Shown here in pieces: positions 1-8,011 of a stretch of 38,145 nucleotides of DNA. The first letter of the stretch is position 1, and every line of letters starts with the position of its first letter. The notes under the pieces are model-generated. The model saw nothing but the letters and a program-made list of their open reading frames with translations, was not told the DNA's origin and did no database searches. The DNA is from Hyphomicrobiales bacterium. Its GTDB lineage: Bacteria; Pseudomonadota; Alphaproteobacteria; SPJN01. Where the stretch lies: assembly GCA_006844605.1 (NCBI GenBank), contig SPJN01000009.1, forward strand, positions 1-38,145, written 5' to 3'. Position numbers and translations under genes: made by a program.

Positions 1-505
1 TTAACACGCCAAGACGTGGCTGGCCAAGCGCACCTAGTTTCGCTGCATGAATGGTGGGTATTTCAGCCGCCAGCCGTTCTGGCGTGACGCGGTGGATAGA
101 GCCGATGGTCTTGATCACATTGGGGCCAGAAACCTTGTCATGATCTGGCGCAATCACCAAATCAAAGTGGCTGGGCTGAATGCGTGGATCTTGCAGATAA
201 ACAGTTTTAACGCCCAATCGTTTGAAGCGCAGTAACAGGGGGATCATGCTGCGCCCACAACCGATCACCATGTCGGGCAATGGTGCCGCAAGCGCAGCGC
301 GTGACGGGCGCGTTAAATGCAGGGGCAGGAATGCTTGCAGCCCTGTCGGCCAGATTTTCCCAAATCCGGTGACAGTGACGATTTTGTGCTGCCACGTGAT
401 GCCAAAACTGGCTTCCAACCGTTCGCATAGACCAACAACCTGATTGACCATGCCAATACGGTCATCAGACAGGGCCCATATTTGGGGAGCGGCGGTTGCG
501 GGCAT
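1..505 (-). CDS. ELM1/COG3660 (DUF1022) family protein, C-terminus cut by window edge
   Basis: The minus strand is open from an ATG at 505-503 to the window start (168 codons, partial). The product contains stretches typical of the mitochondrial-fission ELM1 family (COG3660, DUF1022): an LQDPR block, an FDLVIAPDHD block and a GPNVIKTIGSIHRVTPERL-like block, in the order usual for the family. Bacterial members are common in Alphaproteobacteria and are thought to have a GT-B-like fold; the plant homologue is needed for mitochondrial fission, but the bacterial function is not settled (a cell-envelope or LPS role is often suggested). A TTG directly before the ATG is an alternative start. It is divergent from the Lrp-type regulator with a 147-bp shared intergenic region. 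Family assignment is confident, function is not. Confidence 0.85.
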   Translation of the reverse strand, partial: MPATAAPQIWALSDDRIGMVNQVVGLCERLEASFGITWQHKIVTVTGFGKIWPTGLQAFLPLHLTRPSRAALAAPLPDMVIGCGRSMIPLLLRFKRLGVKTVYLQDPRIQPSHFDLVIAPDHDKVSGPNVIKTIGSIHRVTPERLAAEIPTIHAAKLGALGQPRLGVL

Positions 506-540
506 CAATGGACTGATCCGTTCAATTTTCAGTAATTTTA

Positions 541-579
541 TTGCGCGAAGCAGGGGGTAACCTGTATAGAAATAACAGG
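541..579 (+). promoter_or_regulatory. Candidate promoter and overlapping dyad upstream of the Lrp-type gene
   Basis: TTGCGC (541-546) and TATAGA (565-570) lie 18 bp apart, about 80 bp before the regulator start. The -10 is embedded in an inverted repeat CCTGT (561-565) / ACAGG (575-579). A dyad over a -10 is a plausible autoregulatory site for an Lrp-family protein; this is inference from position only. Confidence 0.4.
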
Positions 580-652
580 ATCACAGTCGCCGATTCCTGC
601 CAGATTGGCAAGTCCGGCGACCCGTTTCAATAGTGTAAAACGCAGGTAGATC

Positions 653-1165
653 ATGGCAGGCAATGTCAAACTTGATCAGATTGATTTGAAAATTCTACGG
701 CTTTTGCAGGATGATGGCCGGATGACGAATGTGGAGCTTGCTTCTCGTGTCGGTATATCAGCCCCGCCTTGCCTGCGCCGCGTGCGGGCGTTGGAAGCGG
801 CCGGGCTAATTGGCGGCTATCACGCAGCACTTGACGGTAAGGGGTTGGGTTTTGCCGTTGAGGTGTTCGCGATGGTTGGCCTCGATAGTCAACACGAAGA
901 TGATCTTGCCAGGTTTGAAGCGGCGATGAATACCCACCCGATTGTACGCGAATGTTATATGCTGAATGGCGAGGTGGATTTCATCTTGAAATGTGTGGCT
1001 CGTGATTTGGAAGAATTCCAAACTTTTCTGACATCGAAATTGACGCCCGCGCCCCATGTGGCCAGCGTTAAGACCAGCTTTGTCATTCGGCAAGCCAAGG
1101 GTGCACCGGGCTATCCGACGGAGCTGCTGTCTGCTGCTGTCGATGCGCCGGTACAGGGGGACTGA
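653..1165 (+). CDS. Lrp/AsnC family transcriptional regulator
   Basis: 170 residues, the usual length for the family. Residues about 5-65 form the AsnC-type winged HTH (LDQIDLKILRLLQDDGR start, then VELASRVGISAPPCLRRVRALEAAGLI as recognition helix). Residues about 70-150 form the RAM ligand-binding/oligomerisation domain with the GEVDFILKC strand. Such proteins bind DNA as dimers to octamers and respond to amino acids or related small molecules. The ATG has a short AGG Shine-Dalgarno 7 nt upstream. The SGNH-like gene follows after 2 bp and is likely cotranscribed. The target and effector cannot be read from the sequence. Confidence 0.93.
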   Translation: MAGNVKLDQIDLKILRLLQDDGRMTNVELASRVGISAPPCLRRVRALEAAGLIGGYHAALDGKGLGFAVEVFAMVGLDSQHEDDLARFEAAMNTHPIVRECYMLNGEVDFILKCVARDLEEFQTFLTSKLTPAPHVASVKTSFVIRQAKGAPGYPTELLSAAVDAPVQGD

Positions 1166-1167
1166 CA

Positions 1168-1917
1168 ATGCGGAAACGCGTGCGGTTTCTATACGTAGTT
1201 TTTCTTGTCAGTGGTCTGTTGATGAGCCTGATGTTCGTTATTGAGCGGTTTGGTCCCACGCTGGTTAGCGTTGCAGAGCGCAGCACAGAAACATTCTCGA
1301 CCGAAATTGCGGCGTTCAAGGCGCGTGATGCACGGTCAGGGTTTCGGGCTGATGCCATATTGTTTGTGGGCAGTGCCGATTTTAAGCTGTGGCGCGATAT
1401 GGAGGCGCGCTTTGCCCCGCGCCCGATCATCAATCGTGGTTTTGGCGGTGCCCATTTGCGGCATGTCCTGCGTTATTACGATGATGTGGTGAAAGTGTAT
1501 AAGCCGCGCGCCTTGGTGATCTATGCTGGCGAGAATGACATCGCAGCCAGTGTTAAGCCGGGCGTCGTGCTAGGTGACTTTGACAAGCTGATGAATAAGG
1601 TACGTGCCGATTTTCCCGCTATGCCCGTGCTAGTCGTGTCGTTGAAACCCAGCCCTTTGCGGTTTGACGATTTGGCCGTTCAGCTAGAGGTGAATGAGGG
1701 GATCAAGCAACGCACCTCCCACGATGACAACCTGTATTATGTGGATGTTGTAACGCCGATGCTGCAGGCCGGTGATCAAGGGATTTCAGATAGCCTGTTT
1801 GTTGCAGATCAACTGCACCTGACCAAAGAAGGTTATGATATTTGGGCCAGAGAAATTGGTTGGCATTTTGATCGCCTGTTTGGACGTATAGAATTGGGGC
1901 CAGTTGACCGCGGTTGA
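1168..1917 (+). CDS. Membrane-anchored SGNH/GDSL-fold protein lacking the catalytic serine
   Basis: 249 residues. An N-terminal hydrophobic segment (about residues 7-25) after a basic start suggests a signal anchor, placing the domain in the periplasm. The rest follows the SGNH hydrolase block order: block I at residues 67-75 (VGSADFKLW), block II at 89-94 (NRGFGG), block III at 121-125 (GENDI, Asn123) and block V at 214-217 (DQLH, Asp214 and His217). In relatives block I reads GSSxxxxW or GDS, with the nucleophile in the third place; here that place is Ala70. The oxyanion Gly/Asn and the Asp-His pair are kept. It may be a non-catalytic member, or Ser69 may substitute. It starts 2 bp after the Lrp-type gene, so is probably in its operon. 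Confidence 0.8.
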   Translation: MRKRVRFLYVVFLVSGLLMSLMFVIERFGPTLVSVAERSTETFSTEIAAFKARDARSGFRADAILFVGSADFKLWRDMEARFAPRPIINRGFGGAHLRHVLRYYDDVVKVYKPRALVIYAGENDIAASVKPGVVLGDFDKLMNKVRADFPAMPVLVVSLKPSPLRFDDLAVQLEVNEGIKQRTSHDDNLYYVDVVTPMLQAGDQGISDSLFVADQLHLTKEGYDIWAREIGWHFDRLFGRIELGPVDRG

Positions 1918-1943
1918 GCGGTCAGACCAAGGCCCGAGCAGGC

Positions 1944-1975
1944 AAAAAGAAAGGGCAGCGCCAAAGCACTGCCCC
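1944..1975 (-). terminator. Rho-independent terminator of greA
   Basis: On the minus strand a 9-bp stem GGGCAGTGC/GCGCTGCCC (one G-U pair) with a TTTG loop is followed by TTTCTTTTT. It lies about 30 bp after the greA stop codon. Confidence 0.85.
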
Positions 1976-2005
1976 CTGTAACTAAATGATCGTAATGCCG
2001 ATCGG

Positions 2006-2479
2006 CTAATTAAAGCTGACGCTCAAAATCTCGTAGGATTTGGCACCGCCCGGGGTGTTCACCTCTACAGAATCGCCAACAGTTTTGTTGATGAGCGCGC
2101 GCGCAATGGGGGAGGTGAGCGAAATTTGACCGCCCTTGGGGTCAGATTCGTCCTCGCCGACAATTTGGAACTTGCGCTCCTCGTCTGTGTCCTCGTCCAC
2201 AATCTCAACCGTTGCGCCGAATTTCACCGTGTCACCGGAAAATTCCGAAATATCTATGACTTGCGCGCGGCTAAGCTTGCTTTCAAGTTCTTGAATGCGG
2301 GCTTCGATATGGCCCTGCTGTTCCTTCGCGGCATGATATTCCGCGTTTTCTGACAGATCGCCATGCTCGCGAGCTTCGGCAATCGCCTGAATGACTGCAG
2401 GACGGTCGGCGGTTTTCAGCCGCTTGAATTCTTCTTCCATGCGCTGATAACCAGCGATGGTCATGGGCACTCGTTCCAT
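2006..2479 (-). CDS. greA: Transcription elongation factor GreA
   Basis: 157 residues, matching the usual 157-160 of GreA. The N-terminal half is the antiparallel coiled coil that enters the RNA polymerase secondary channel ([22 protein letters not shown] region, with the acidic tip residues), and the C-terminal half is the FKBP-like domain ending in the [14 protein letters not shown] strand. GreA stimulates cleavage of backtracked transcripts. The chosen ATG is preceded by GAGG with 5-nt spacing; the internal Met6 has no better site. It lies downstream of carB but is separated from it by two hairpins, so probably has its own promoter. Confidence 0.97.
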   Translation of the reverse strand: MERVPMTIAGYQRMEEEFKRLKTADRPAVIQAIAEAREHGDLSENAEYHAAKEQQGHIEARIQELESKLSRAQVIDISEFSGDTVKFGATVEIVDEDTDEERKFQIVGEDESDPKGGQISLTSPIARALINKTVGDSVEVNTPGGAKSYEILSVSFN

Positions 2480-2499
2480 TGTGACCTCATACTATGCCG

Positions 2500-2528
2500 C
2501 TTTTAGGGCGGTCTTTCCTATCAGGCAA
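2500..2528 (-). promoter_or_regulatory. Candidate greA promoter
   Basis: Minus strand: TTGCCT (2528-2523), 17 bp, TAAAAG (2505-2500), starting just after the last hairpin following carB and ending 20 bp before the greA start. The -10 is a weak match. Confidence 0.35.
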
Positions 2529-2530
2529 TG

Positions 2531-2565
2531 AAAAATCCGCCTCCAAACGTCGCGTTTGAAGCGGC
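2531..2565 (-). terminator. Second terminator-like hairpin downstream of carB
   Basis: Minus strand: stem CCGCTTCAAACG with CGTTTGGAGGCGG (one or two mismatches or bulges, 3-nt loop CGA) followed by ATTTTTC. It would stop read-through from carAB before greA. Confidence 0.7.
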
Positions 2566-2590
2566 AATCATTCCTGTGTCTGAAATAACC

Positions 2591-2612
2591 AGATCAAAAT
2601 ATTAATTGATCT
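2591..2612. repeat. AT-rich inverted repeat between carB and greA
   Basis: A perfect 7-bp inverted repeat AGATCAA / TTGATCT around an 8-bp AT core, lying between the two terminator hairpins. Its role is unknown; it may simply extend the terminator region. Confidence 0.6.
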
Positions 2613-2642
2613 GAAAGTAAAGGTGGCCCCGCTGGGACCACC
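2612..2642 (-). terminator. Rho-independent terminator of carB
   Basis: Minus strand: 9-bp stem GGTGGTCCC/GGGGCCACC (one T-G pair) with a 3-nt loop, then TTTACTTTC. It begins 5 bp after the carB stop. Confidence 0.75.
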
Positions 2643-2647
2643 TCGCC

Positions 2648-5600
2648 TCAGCGGGTAATGTAGGACTGAAGCGGCGCAACTTCAAGTGTGTCTCTGCGTT
2701 GGGCGCGAATCCCGGCTGCGGCGGCCTTTGCGCCTGCGATTGTCGTGTAATAGGGCACCTTGTTGGTCAATGCCGAACGACGGATTGAATAGGAATCTTC
2801 AATCGCCTGCGTGCCTTCAGTTGTGTTGAAAACCAGCTGAACATCGCCATTTTTGATGGCGTCGACAATATGCGGACGACCTTCAAGTACCTTGTTGACG
2901 GTGGCCGTTTCGATACCCTTTTCATTCAAAAAGCGCGCGGTGCCGCCGGTGGCAATGACGTTAAAGCCTTCTTTTGCCAGCATTTTTACCGCTGGCAAAA
3001 CCGCTTCCTTGTCGGCATCTTTAACCGATACGAACACTGTGCCGCTTTCAGGGACCTTCGCGCCGCCGCCCAACTGGCTTTTCGCAAAGGCACGGTCGAA
3101 TTGGTTATCAAGGCCCATTACTTCGCCCGTTGACCGCATTTCCGGACCAAGCAGGGTGTCAACGCCGGGGAACCGGGCAAAGGGAAAGACAGCTTCTTTC
3201 ACAGCAACGTGCTTCAGCTTTGTTTCTTTCAGGTTCATGGCCGCCAGCTTTTCACCAGCCATCAGGCGACTGGCAAGTTTGGCAACCGGATACCCGACAG
3301 CCTTGGCCACAAACGGTACGGTACGGCTGGCGCGGGGGTTTACCTCAATCAGATAGACCGTGTTGTCTTTGATGGCATATTGCACATTCATCAGACCGAC
3401 CACATTCAAGGCGCGTGCCAGCATACGTGTTTCACGCTTCAGCTCTTCGATAATATCGCCGCTAAGTGAATGGGGCGGGAGAGAGCAGGCGCTGTCACCA
3501 GAATGAATGCCCGCTTCTTCAATATGCTCCATGATGCCGGCAATATGTACGTCGGTACCATCGCATAGGGCGTCAACGTCAACTTCAATGGCACCATCAA
3601 GATAACCATCGATTAGCACCGGGCTGTCGCCGGACACATGCACAGCTTCGTTGATATAACGTTCAAGACCTGCGCGGTCGCGTACGATTTCCATCGCGCG
3701 GCCACCCAGAACGTATGACGGACGGATCACAACGGGATAGCCAACTTCGTCAGCGATTTGAATGGCCTGTTCACCGGTCGAGGCAATGCCGTTGCGCGGT
3801 TGCTTCAGGCTTAAGCCAGAAAGCAATTGCTGGAACCGTTCGCGGTCTTCTGCCAGATCAATCGCGTCAGGGGTGGTGCCAAGAATGGGGACACCCGCAG
3901 CTTCAAGGCCACGCGCCAATTTCAATGGGGTTTGGCCGCCAAACTGTACGATAACACCCTTAACGGTGCCGTCCTGTTGTTCCTTTTCGATCAGCGACAG
4001 CACATCTTCGGCTGTCAACGGTTCGAAATACAGGCGGTCTGACGTGTCGTAATCGGTTGAAACTGTTTCGGGGTTACAATTGACCATGATGGTTTCGTAA
4101 CCTGCATCCGCCAAGGCAAAGGCGGCGTGACAGCAACAATAATCAAACTCAATCCCCTGGCCGATCCGGTTCGGGCCACCGCCAAGAATGATAATTTTCT
4201 CGCGATTGCTGATGCCTGATTCACATTCAGCTGCGCCATTGTGGCTGGCTTCATATGTTGAATACATATAAGGCGTCTTGGCCTCAAACTCAGCAGCAAC
4301 CGTGTCAATCCGCTTATAAACCGGGCGGACACCAGCGGCCTTACGGGCGGCGGTGACCTCAGCCTCTGTCTTGCCGGTCAGTTGTGCCAGACGTTCGTCG
4401 GCAAAGCCCTTGGCTTTCAGGAACTGCCAATCGCGTGGCTGTGTTGGCAGGCCGCGATTTTTGATGGCAGCTTCCGTGTCGATCAAATCCTTGATCTGCC
4501 GCAAGAACCACGGGTCAATGGCACAGGCCTTATGAACGTCTTCTTCGCTAAGTCCAAGGCGGAACGCCTGTGCAACAGCAAGCAAACGATCAGGCGTGGG
4601 GGTACCAAGCGCCTTGCGGATGGCGTTCAGGTCATCGCCGTCGCCCAGTCCGTCGATCATATACTCGTTCAGGCCACACAGGCCGGTTTCCAGCGACCGC
4701 AGCGCCTTTTGCAGGCTTTCCTGGAACGTCCGGCCAATCGCCATTGCTTCACCAACGGATTTCATCGCCGTTGTCAGCAGGGGTTCGGAGCCGGGGAATT
4801 TTTCAAAGGCAAAGCGCGGGATCTTTGTGACGACATAATCAATCGTCGGCTCAAAGCTGGCCGGGGTAACGCCTGTGATGTCGTTCAGCAACTCATCCAA
4901 CGTATAGCCGACGGCAAGTTTCGCGGCGATTTTGGCAATCGGGAAACCGGTGGCCTTTGATGCCAAGGCTGAAGAACGGGACACGCGGGGGTTCATCTCA
5001 ATAACGACCAGACGGCCATCCTTCGGGTTCACCGCAAATTGAACGTTTGAGCCACCGGTCTCAACGCCGATCTCGCGCAAGACGGAGATAGAGGCGTTCC
5101 GCATGATCTGATATTCTTTATCAGTCAGTGTCAGGGCAGGGGCGATGGTGATGGAATCGCCTGTATGGACACCCATCGGATCAATGTTTTCGATGGAACA
5201 GATGATGATGCAGTTATCCGCCTTGTCGCGAACCACTTCCATCTCATACTCCTTCCAGCCCAACACGCTTTCTTCAACCAGAACTTCCGTGGTGGGGGAG
5301 GCATCAAGACCGCTGGAAATGATCTTGATATATTCTTCTTTGTTATAGGCAATGCCGCCGCCGGTGCCGCCCATGGTAAAGGACGGGCGAATGATGGCGG
5401 GCAGGCCGATAATATCTAGTGCCTTCATCGCTTCATCAAGCGTATGGGCAATCTCTGACTGCGGGCTTTCAAGGCCGATCTTGTCCATCGCGACGCGGAA
5501 TTTTTCGCGGTCTTCGGCTTTTTCAATCGCTTCTTGGTTCGCGCCGATCAACTCAACATCATATTTGTCGAGCGTGCCGTCATCAGCCAATGCAAGCGCT

Positions 5601-5893
5601 GCGTTCAGCGCCGTCTGTCCGCCCATCGTGGGCAACAATGCATCAGGGCGTTCCTTTTCGATGATCTTGGCGACCATGGCCGGGGTAATCGGCTCAATAT
5701 AGGTTGCATCGGCCAATTCGGGGTCCGTCATGATGGTGGCGGGGTTGGAGTTGACGAGGATGATGCGATATCCCTCCTCCTTCAGGGCCTTAACGGCCTG
5801 TGTCCCGGAATAGTCAAACTCACACGCTTGGCCGATAATGATAGGGCCGGCGCCGATGATCATGATGGAGGATATGTCTGTGCGTTTAGGCAT
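2648..5893 (-). CDS. carB: Carbamoyl-phosphate synthase large subunit
   Basis: 1081 residues, the expected length for CarB. It makes carbamoyl phosphate from bicarbonate, ATP and ammonia delivered from CarA, feeding both pyrimidine and arginine synthesis in the cytosol. The two homologous synthetase halves are visible: each has an [13 protein letters not shown]-like or [13 protein letters not shown]-like N-terminal pre-ATP-grasp segment (about residues 10 and 570), ATP-grasp glycine loops (FTMGGTGGG in the first half) and VIEMNPR/LIEVNPR metal-binding strands. About residues 940-1081 form the MGS-like allosteric domain ([16 protein letters not shown]). It follows carA by 33 bp on the same strand, so the two form an operon. 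Confidence 0.98.
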   Translation of the reverse strand: MPKRTDISSIMIIGAGPIIIGQACEFDYSGTQAVKALKEEGYRIILVNSNPATIMTDPELADATYIEPITPAMVAKIIEKERPDALLPTMGGQTALNAALALADDGTLDKYDVELIGANQEAIEKAEDREKFRVAMDKIGLESPQSEIAHTLDEAMKALDIIGLPAIIRPSFTMGGTGGGIAYNKEEYIKIISSGLDASPTTEVLVEESVLGWKEYEMEVVRDKADNCIIICSIENIDPMGVHTGDSITIAPALTLTDKEYQIMRNASISVLREIGVETGGSNVQFAVNPKDGRLVVIEMNPRVSRSSALASKATGFPIAKIAAKLAVGYTLDELLNDITGVTPASFEPTIDYVVTKIPRFAFEKFPGSEPLLTTAMKSVGEAMAIGRTFQESLQKALRSLETGLCGLNEYMIDGLGDGDDLNAIRKALGTPTPDRLLAVAQAFRLGLSEEDVHKACAIDPWFLRQIKDLIDTEAAIKNRGLPTQPRDWQFLKAKGFADERLAQLTGKTEAEVTAARKAAGVRPVYKRIDTVAAEFEAKTPYMYSTYEASHNGAAECESGISNREKIIILGGGPNRIGQGIEFDYCCCHAAFALADAGYETIMVNCNPETVSTDYDTSDRLYFEPLTAEDVLSLIEKEQQDGTVKGVIVQFGGQTPLKLARGLEAAGVPILGTTPDAIDLAEDRERFQQLLSGLSLKQPRNGIASTGEQAIQIADEVGYPVVIRPSYVLGGRAMEIVRDRAGLERYINEAVHVSGDSPVLIDGYLDGAIEVDVDALCDGTDVHIAGIMEHIEEAGIHSGDSACSLPPHSLSGDIIEELKRETRMLARALNVVGLMNVQYAIKDNTVYLIEVNPRASRTVPFVAKAVGYPVAKLASRLMAGEKLAAMNLKETKLKHVAVKEAVFPFARFPGVDTLLGPEMRSTGEVMGLDNQFDRAFAKSQLGGGAKVPESGTVFVSVKDADKEAVLPAVKMLAKEGFNVIATGGTARFLNEKGIETATVNKVLEGRPHIVDAIKNGDVQLVFNTTEGTQAIEDSYSIRRSALTNKVPYYTTIAGAKAAAAGIRAQRRDTLEVAPLQSYITR

Positions 5894-5926
5894 GGGGTGC
5901 TCTGTCAGCTAGAAGGCGTTGCGCGG

Positions 5927-7141
5927 TCACGCGGATTTGTGATTTTTGATCGCGGTTAAGAAGCGATCAAACAAATAGAAACTGTCTTGTGGGCCGGGGC
6001 TTGCTTCGGGATGATACTGAACCGAAAAGATCGGCTTGCCATCGACGGCAATGCCGCAATTGGTGCCGTCGAACAGCGAAACATGGGTTTCGCTGATGCC
6101 CTTGGGTAGTGTATCGCGATCCACGGTAAAGCCGTGGTTCATGGACGTGATCTCAACCTTATCAGTGGTCAGGTCTTTCACCGGGTGATTGGCACCACGG
6201 TGGCCTTGATGCATCTTCATGGTCTTGGCCCCAAGGGCAAGTGCCAGCATCTGATGACCCAGGCAGATCCCGAACAGTGGCAGACCGCTATCGATCAGTT
6301 CCTTGATAACCGGAACGGCATATGTGCCTGTCGCAGCAGGGTCACCGGGACCATTCGATAGGAAAATGCCATCAGGATTAAGTGCCAGAATGTCAGCTGC
6401 CGCTGTCTTGGCAGGGACGATCGTCACCTTCACGCCGATGCTTGCAAGGCAGCGCAAAATGTTGTGCTTGCAACCATAATCAAGTGCGACCACATGGGCT
6501 GCAACATCGGGGCCATCATTCAGTGTGCCGAACCCGGTTTCAATATCCCAGCGGCAGGTCATCCAGTTTTCTGCATTGCTGCGGGTGACGTCCTTGGCAA
6601 GGTCCATGCCTTCAAGGCCGGGCCAGCCGGCGGCCTTGGCCTGCAATGCGGGGATGTCGAATTTGCCTTCATGGTTATACGCGATAACACCATTGGGTGC
6701 GCCGTTCTGGCGAATGACGCGGGTCAGGGCGCGGGTATCAATGCCACTGATGCCGACCAGCTTGCGGTCTTTCAACCAGCTGTCGAGGTTCTGTGTGGCG
6801 CGGAAATTTGATGGCAAGGTCACATCAGCCCGCATGATCATGCCGTGGGCAGCACTGGTGGCAGTTTCGATGTCTTCTTCGTTGGTGCCGACATTGCCGA
6901 TATGGGGGAATGTGAATGTAATCAACTGCCCGGCATAACTGGGGTCAGTTAAAATTTCCTGATAGCCAGTGATTGAGGTGTTGAAGCAAACTTCGCCGAG
7001 TGCCTCCCCCTCATATCCAAGCCCGATACCCTCATAAACGCTGCCGTCGGCTAACACCAATACGGCATTGGGTGTGGGCGCATAAAGAAAACCGGATGCC
7101 GTGGTTGTGGCTTCCGGGGCGGCGGGCTCAGTCTGTGCCAT
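5927..7141 (-). CDS. carA: Carbamoyl-phosphate synthase small (glutaminase) subunit
   Basis: 404 residues from the preferred ATG at 7141, which has AGGA 8 nt upstream; an in-frame ATG 16 codons earlier (7189) lacks such a site and would add a tail untypical of the family. CarA hydrolyses glutamine and passes ammonia to CarB. The N-terminal CPSase small-chain domain (about 20-170, with ALADGSVYEG and FNTSITGYQEILTDPSYAGQ-type motifs) precedes a class I glutamine amidotransferase domain (about 215-400): nucleophile Cys293 in GICLGHQ, and His377/Glu379 in QYHPEA. It is the first gene of the carAB operon. Confidence 0.97.
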   Translation of the reverse strand: MAQTEPAAPEATTTASGFLYAPTPNAVLVLADGSVYEGIGLGYEGEALGEVCFNTSITGYQEILTDPSYAGQLITFTFPHIGNVGTNEEDIETATSAAHGMIMRADVTLPSNFRATQNLDSWLKDRKLVGISGIDTRALTRVIRQNGAPNGVIAYNHEGKFDIPALQAKAAGWPGLEGMDLAKDVTRSNAENWMTCRWDIETGFGTLNDGPDVAAHVVALDYGCKHNILRCLASIGVKVTIVPAKTAAADILALNPDGIFLSNGPGDPAATGTYAVPVIKELIDSGLPLFGICLGHQMLALALGAKTMKMHQGHRGANHPVKDLTTDKVEITSMNHGFTVDRDTLPKGISETHVSLFDGTNCGIAVDGKPIFSVQYHPEASPGPQDSFYLFDRFLTAIKNHKSA

Positions 7142-7469
7142 GAACAGGGTCCTAAGATCAGTGAAGTGGTCGCGCTTCATCACGGGCATCAGGTGAAAAG
7201 CCAGCAGGCTTTTGATCTTTCGGCCCCAGAATCGTTTCCGCTTCCGTGAATTTTCAAGGTTATAGGCGAAATCAAGCGGGCAATCAAGAGATGCCTGATT
7301 TTGTTTGATTTTGAAAACCTTTATAAATCAATGGCTTGTGACGGTATTGGCCTGTTGCGTCTGCCCGTCGCATGGGGTAGTGTCGCCATCCCTTGGGGGG
7401 CAGGGCCATTATGGCGTGCTTTTCAACGGATCAATTGCAATGCCGCCAAAATTTAGGGTCATCTTCACT
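7142..7469. other. Divergent intergenic region carA / yqeY
   Basis: 328 bp without a convincing gene. It holds the carA promoter on the minus strand (listed separately), giving carA a leader of about 110 nt. For the plus strand a weaker pair, TTGTTT (7301-7306) and TATAAA (7322-7327) with 15-bp spacing, could drive yqeY. An open frame running into yqeY from 7305 has no ribosome-binding site and is Cys-rich, unlike the family, so it was not used. Confidence 0.5.
7259..7287 (-). promoter_or_regulatory. carAB promoter
   Basis: Minus strand: -35 TTGATT (7287-7282), 17-bp spacer, -10 TATAAC (7264-7259). This is the best sigma-70-like match in the region and lies correctly for carA. Confidence 0.6.
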
Positions 7470-7925
7470 ATGCGCGATCAACTTAAACAATCGTTGAAGG
7501 ACGCCATGCGCGCCAAGGATCAACGCCGGCTGTCAACCGTGCGTCTTATTCTGGCTGCGATTAAGGACCGTGATATTGCGGCACGCTCCGAAGACAAGAC
7601 CGACGGTGTTGATGAGGCCGAGATTTTGCAGATCCTGCAGAAAATGGTGAAGCAACGCCGTGAAGCAGCCGATACATATGAATCAGCTGGCCGCGTTGAA
7701 CTTGCTGAACAAGAACGCGAAGAAATGACGATTATTGAAGAGTTTATGCCCCGCCAGATGTCGGACGCAGAAATTGACGAGGCGGTTGCCACCGTGATTG
7801 CTGATATTGACGCGGCAAGCTTGAAGGATATGGGCAAGGCTATGGCCGCCCTAAAGGACCGCCACGCCGGGGCGATGGATTTCAAAAAGGCCTCTGCCAA
7901 GGTGAAAGCGGCCCTGGGCGGCTGA
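7470..7925 (+). CDS. GatB/YqeY domain protein
   Basis: 151 residues from the ATG at 7470 (AGGG 11 nt upstream), the usual YqeY length. The sequence is typical of the family: MRDQLKQSLKDAMRAKD start, the STVRLILAAIKD helix, the EFMPRQMSDAEIDEAV segment and the KDMGKAMAALKDRHAG C-terminal motif. The domain resembles the tail domain of the GatB amidotransferase subunit that contacts tRNA; the function of the stand-alone protein is unclear. It sits immediately before dnaG and rpoD, a conserved position in Alphaproteobacteria. Confidence 0.93.
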   Translation: MRDQLKQSLKDAMRAKDQRRLSTVRLILAAIKDRDIAARSEDKTDGVDEAEILQILQKMVKQRREAADTYESAGRVELAEQEREEMTIIEEFMPRQMSDAEIDEAVATVIADIDAASLKDMGKAMAALKDRHAGAMDFKKASAKVKAALGG

Positions 7926-8011
7926 CCCGGCCTGCCGGTTAGACCTGTTGCCCAGTCAGGTCGCGCGTGAAGCGTCTGGCTATTCCGTCCTGTCAGAACT
8001 AGACTGCCCCT

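Noticed and set aside
7305-7469. 55-codon N-terminal extension of the YqeY protein
   Set aside because: Cys-rich and not found in the family; the ATG at 7470 gives the usual length.
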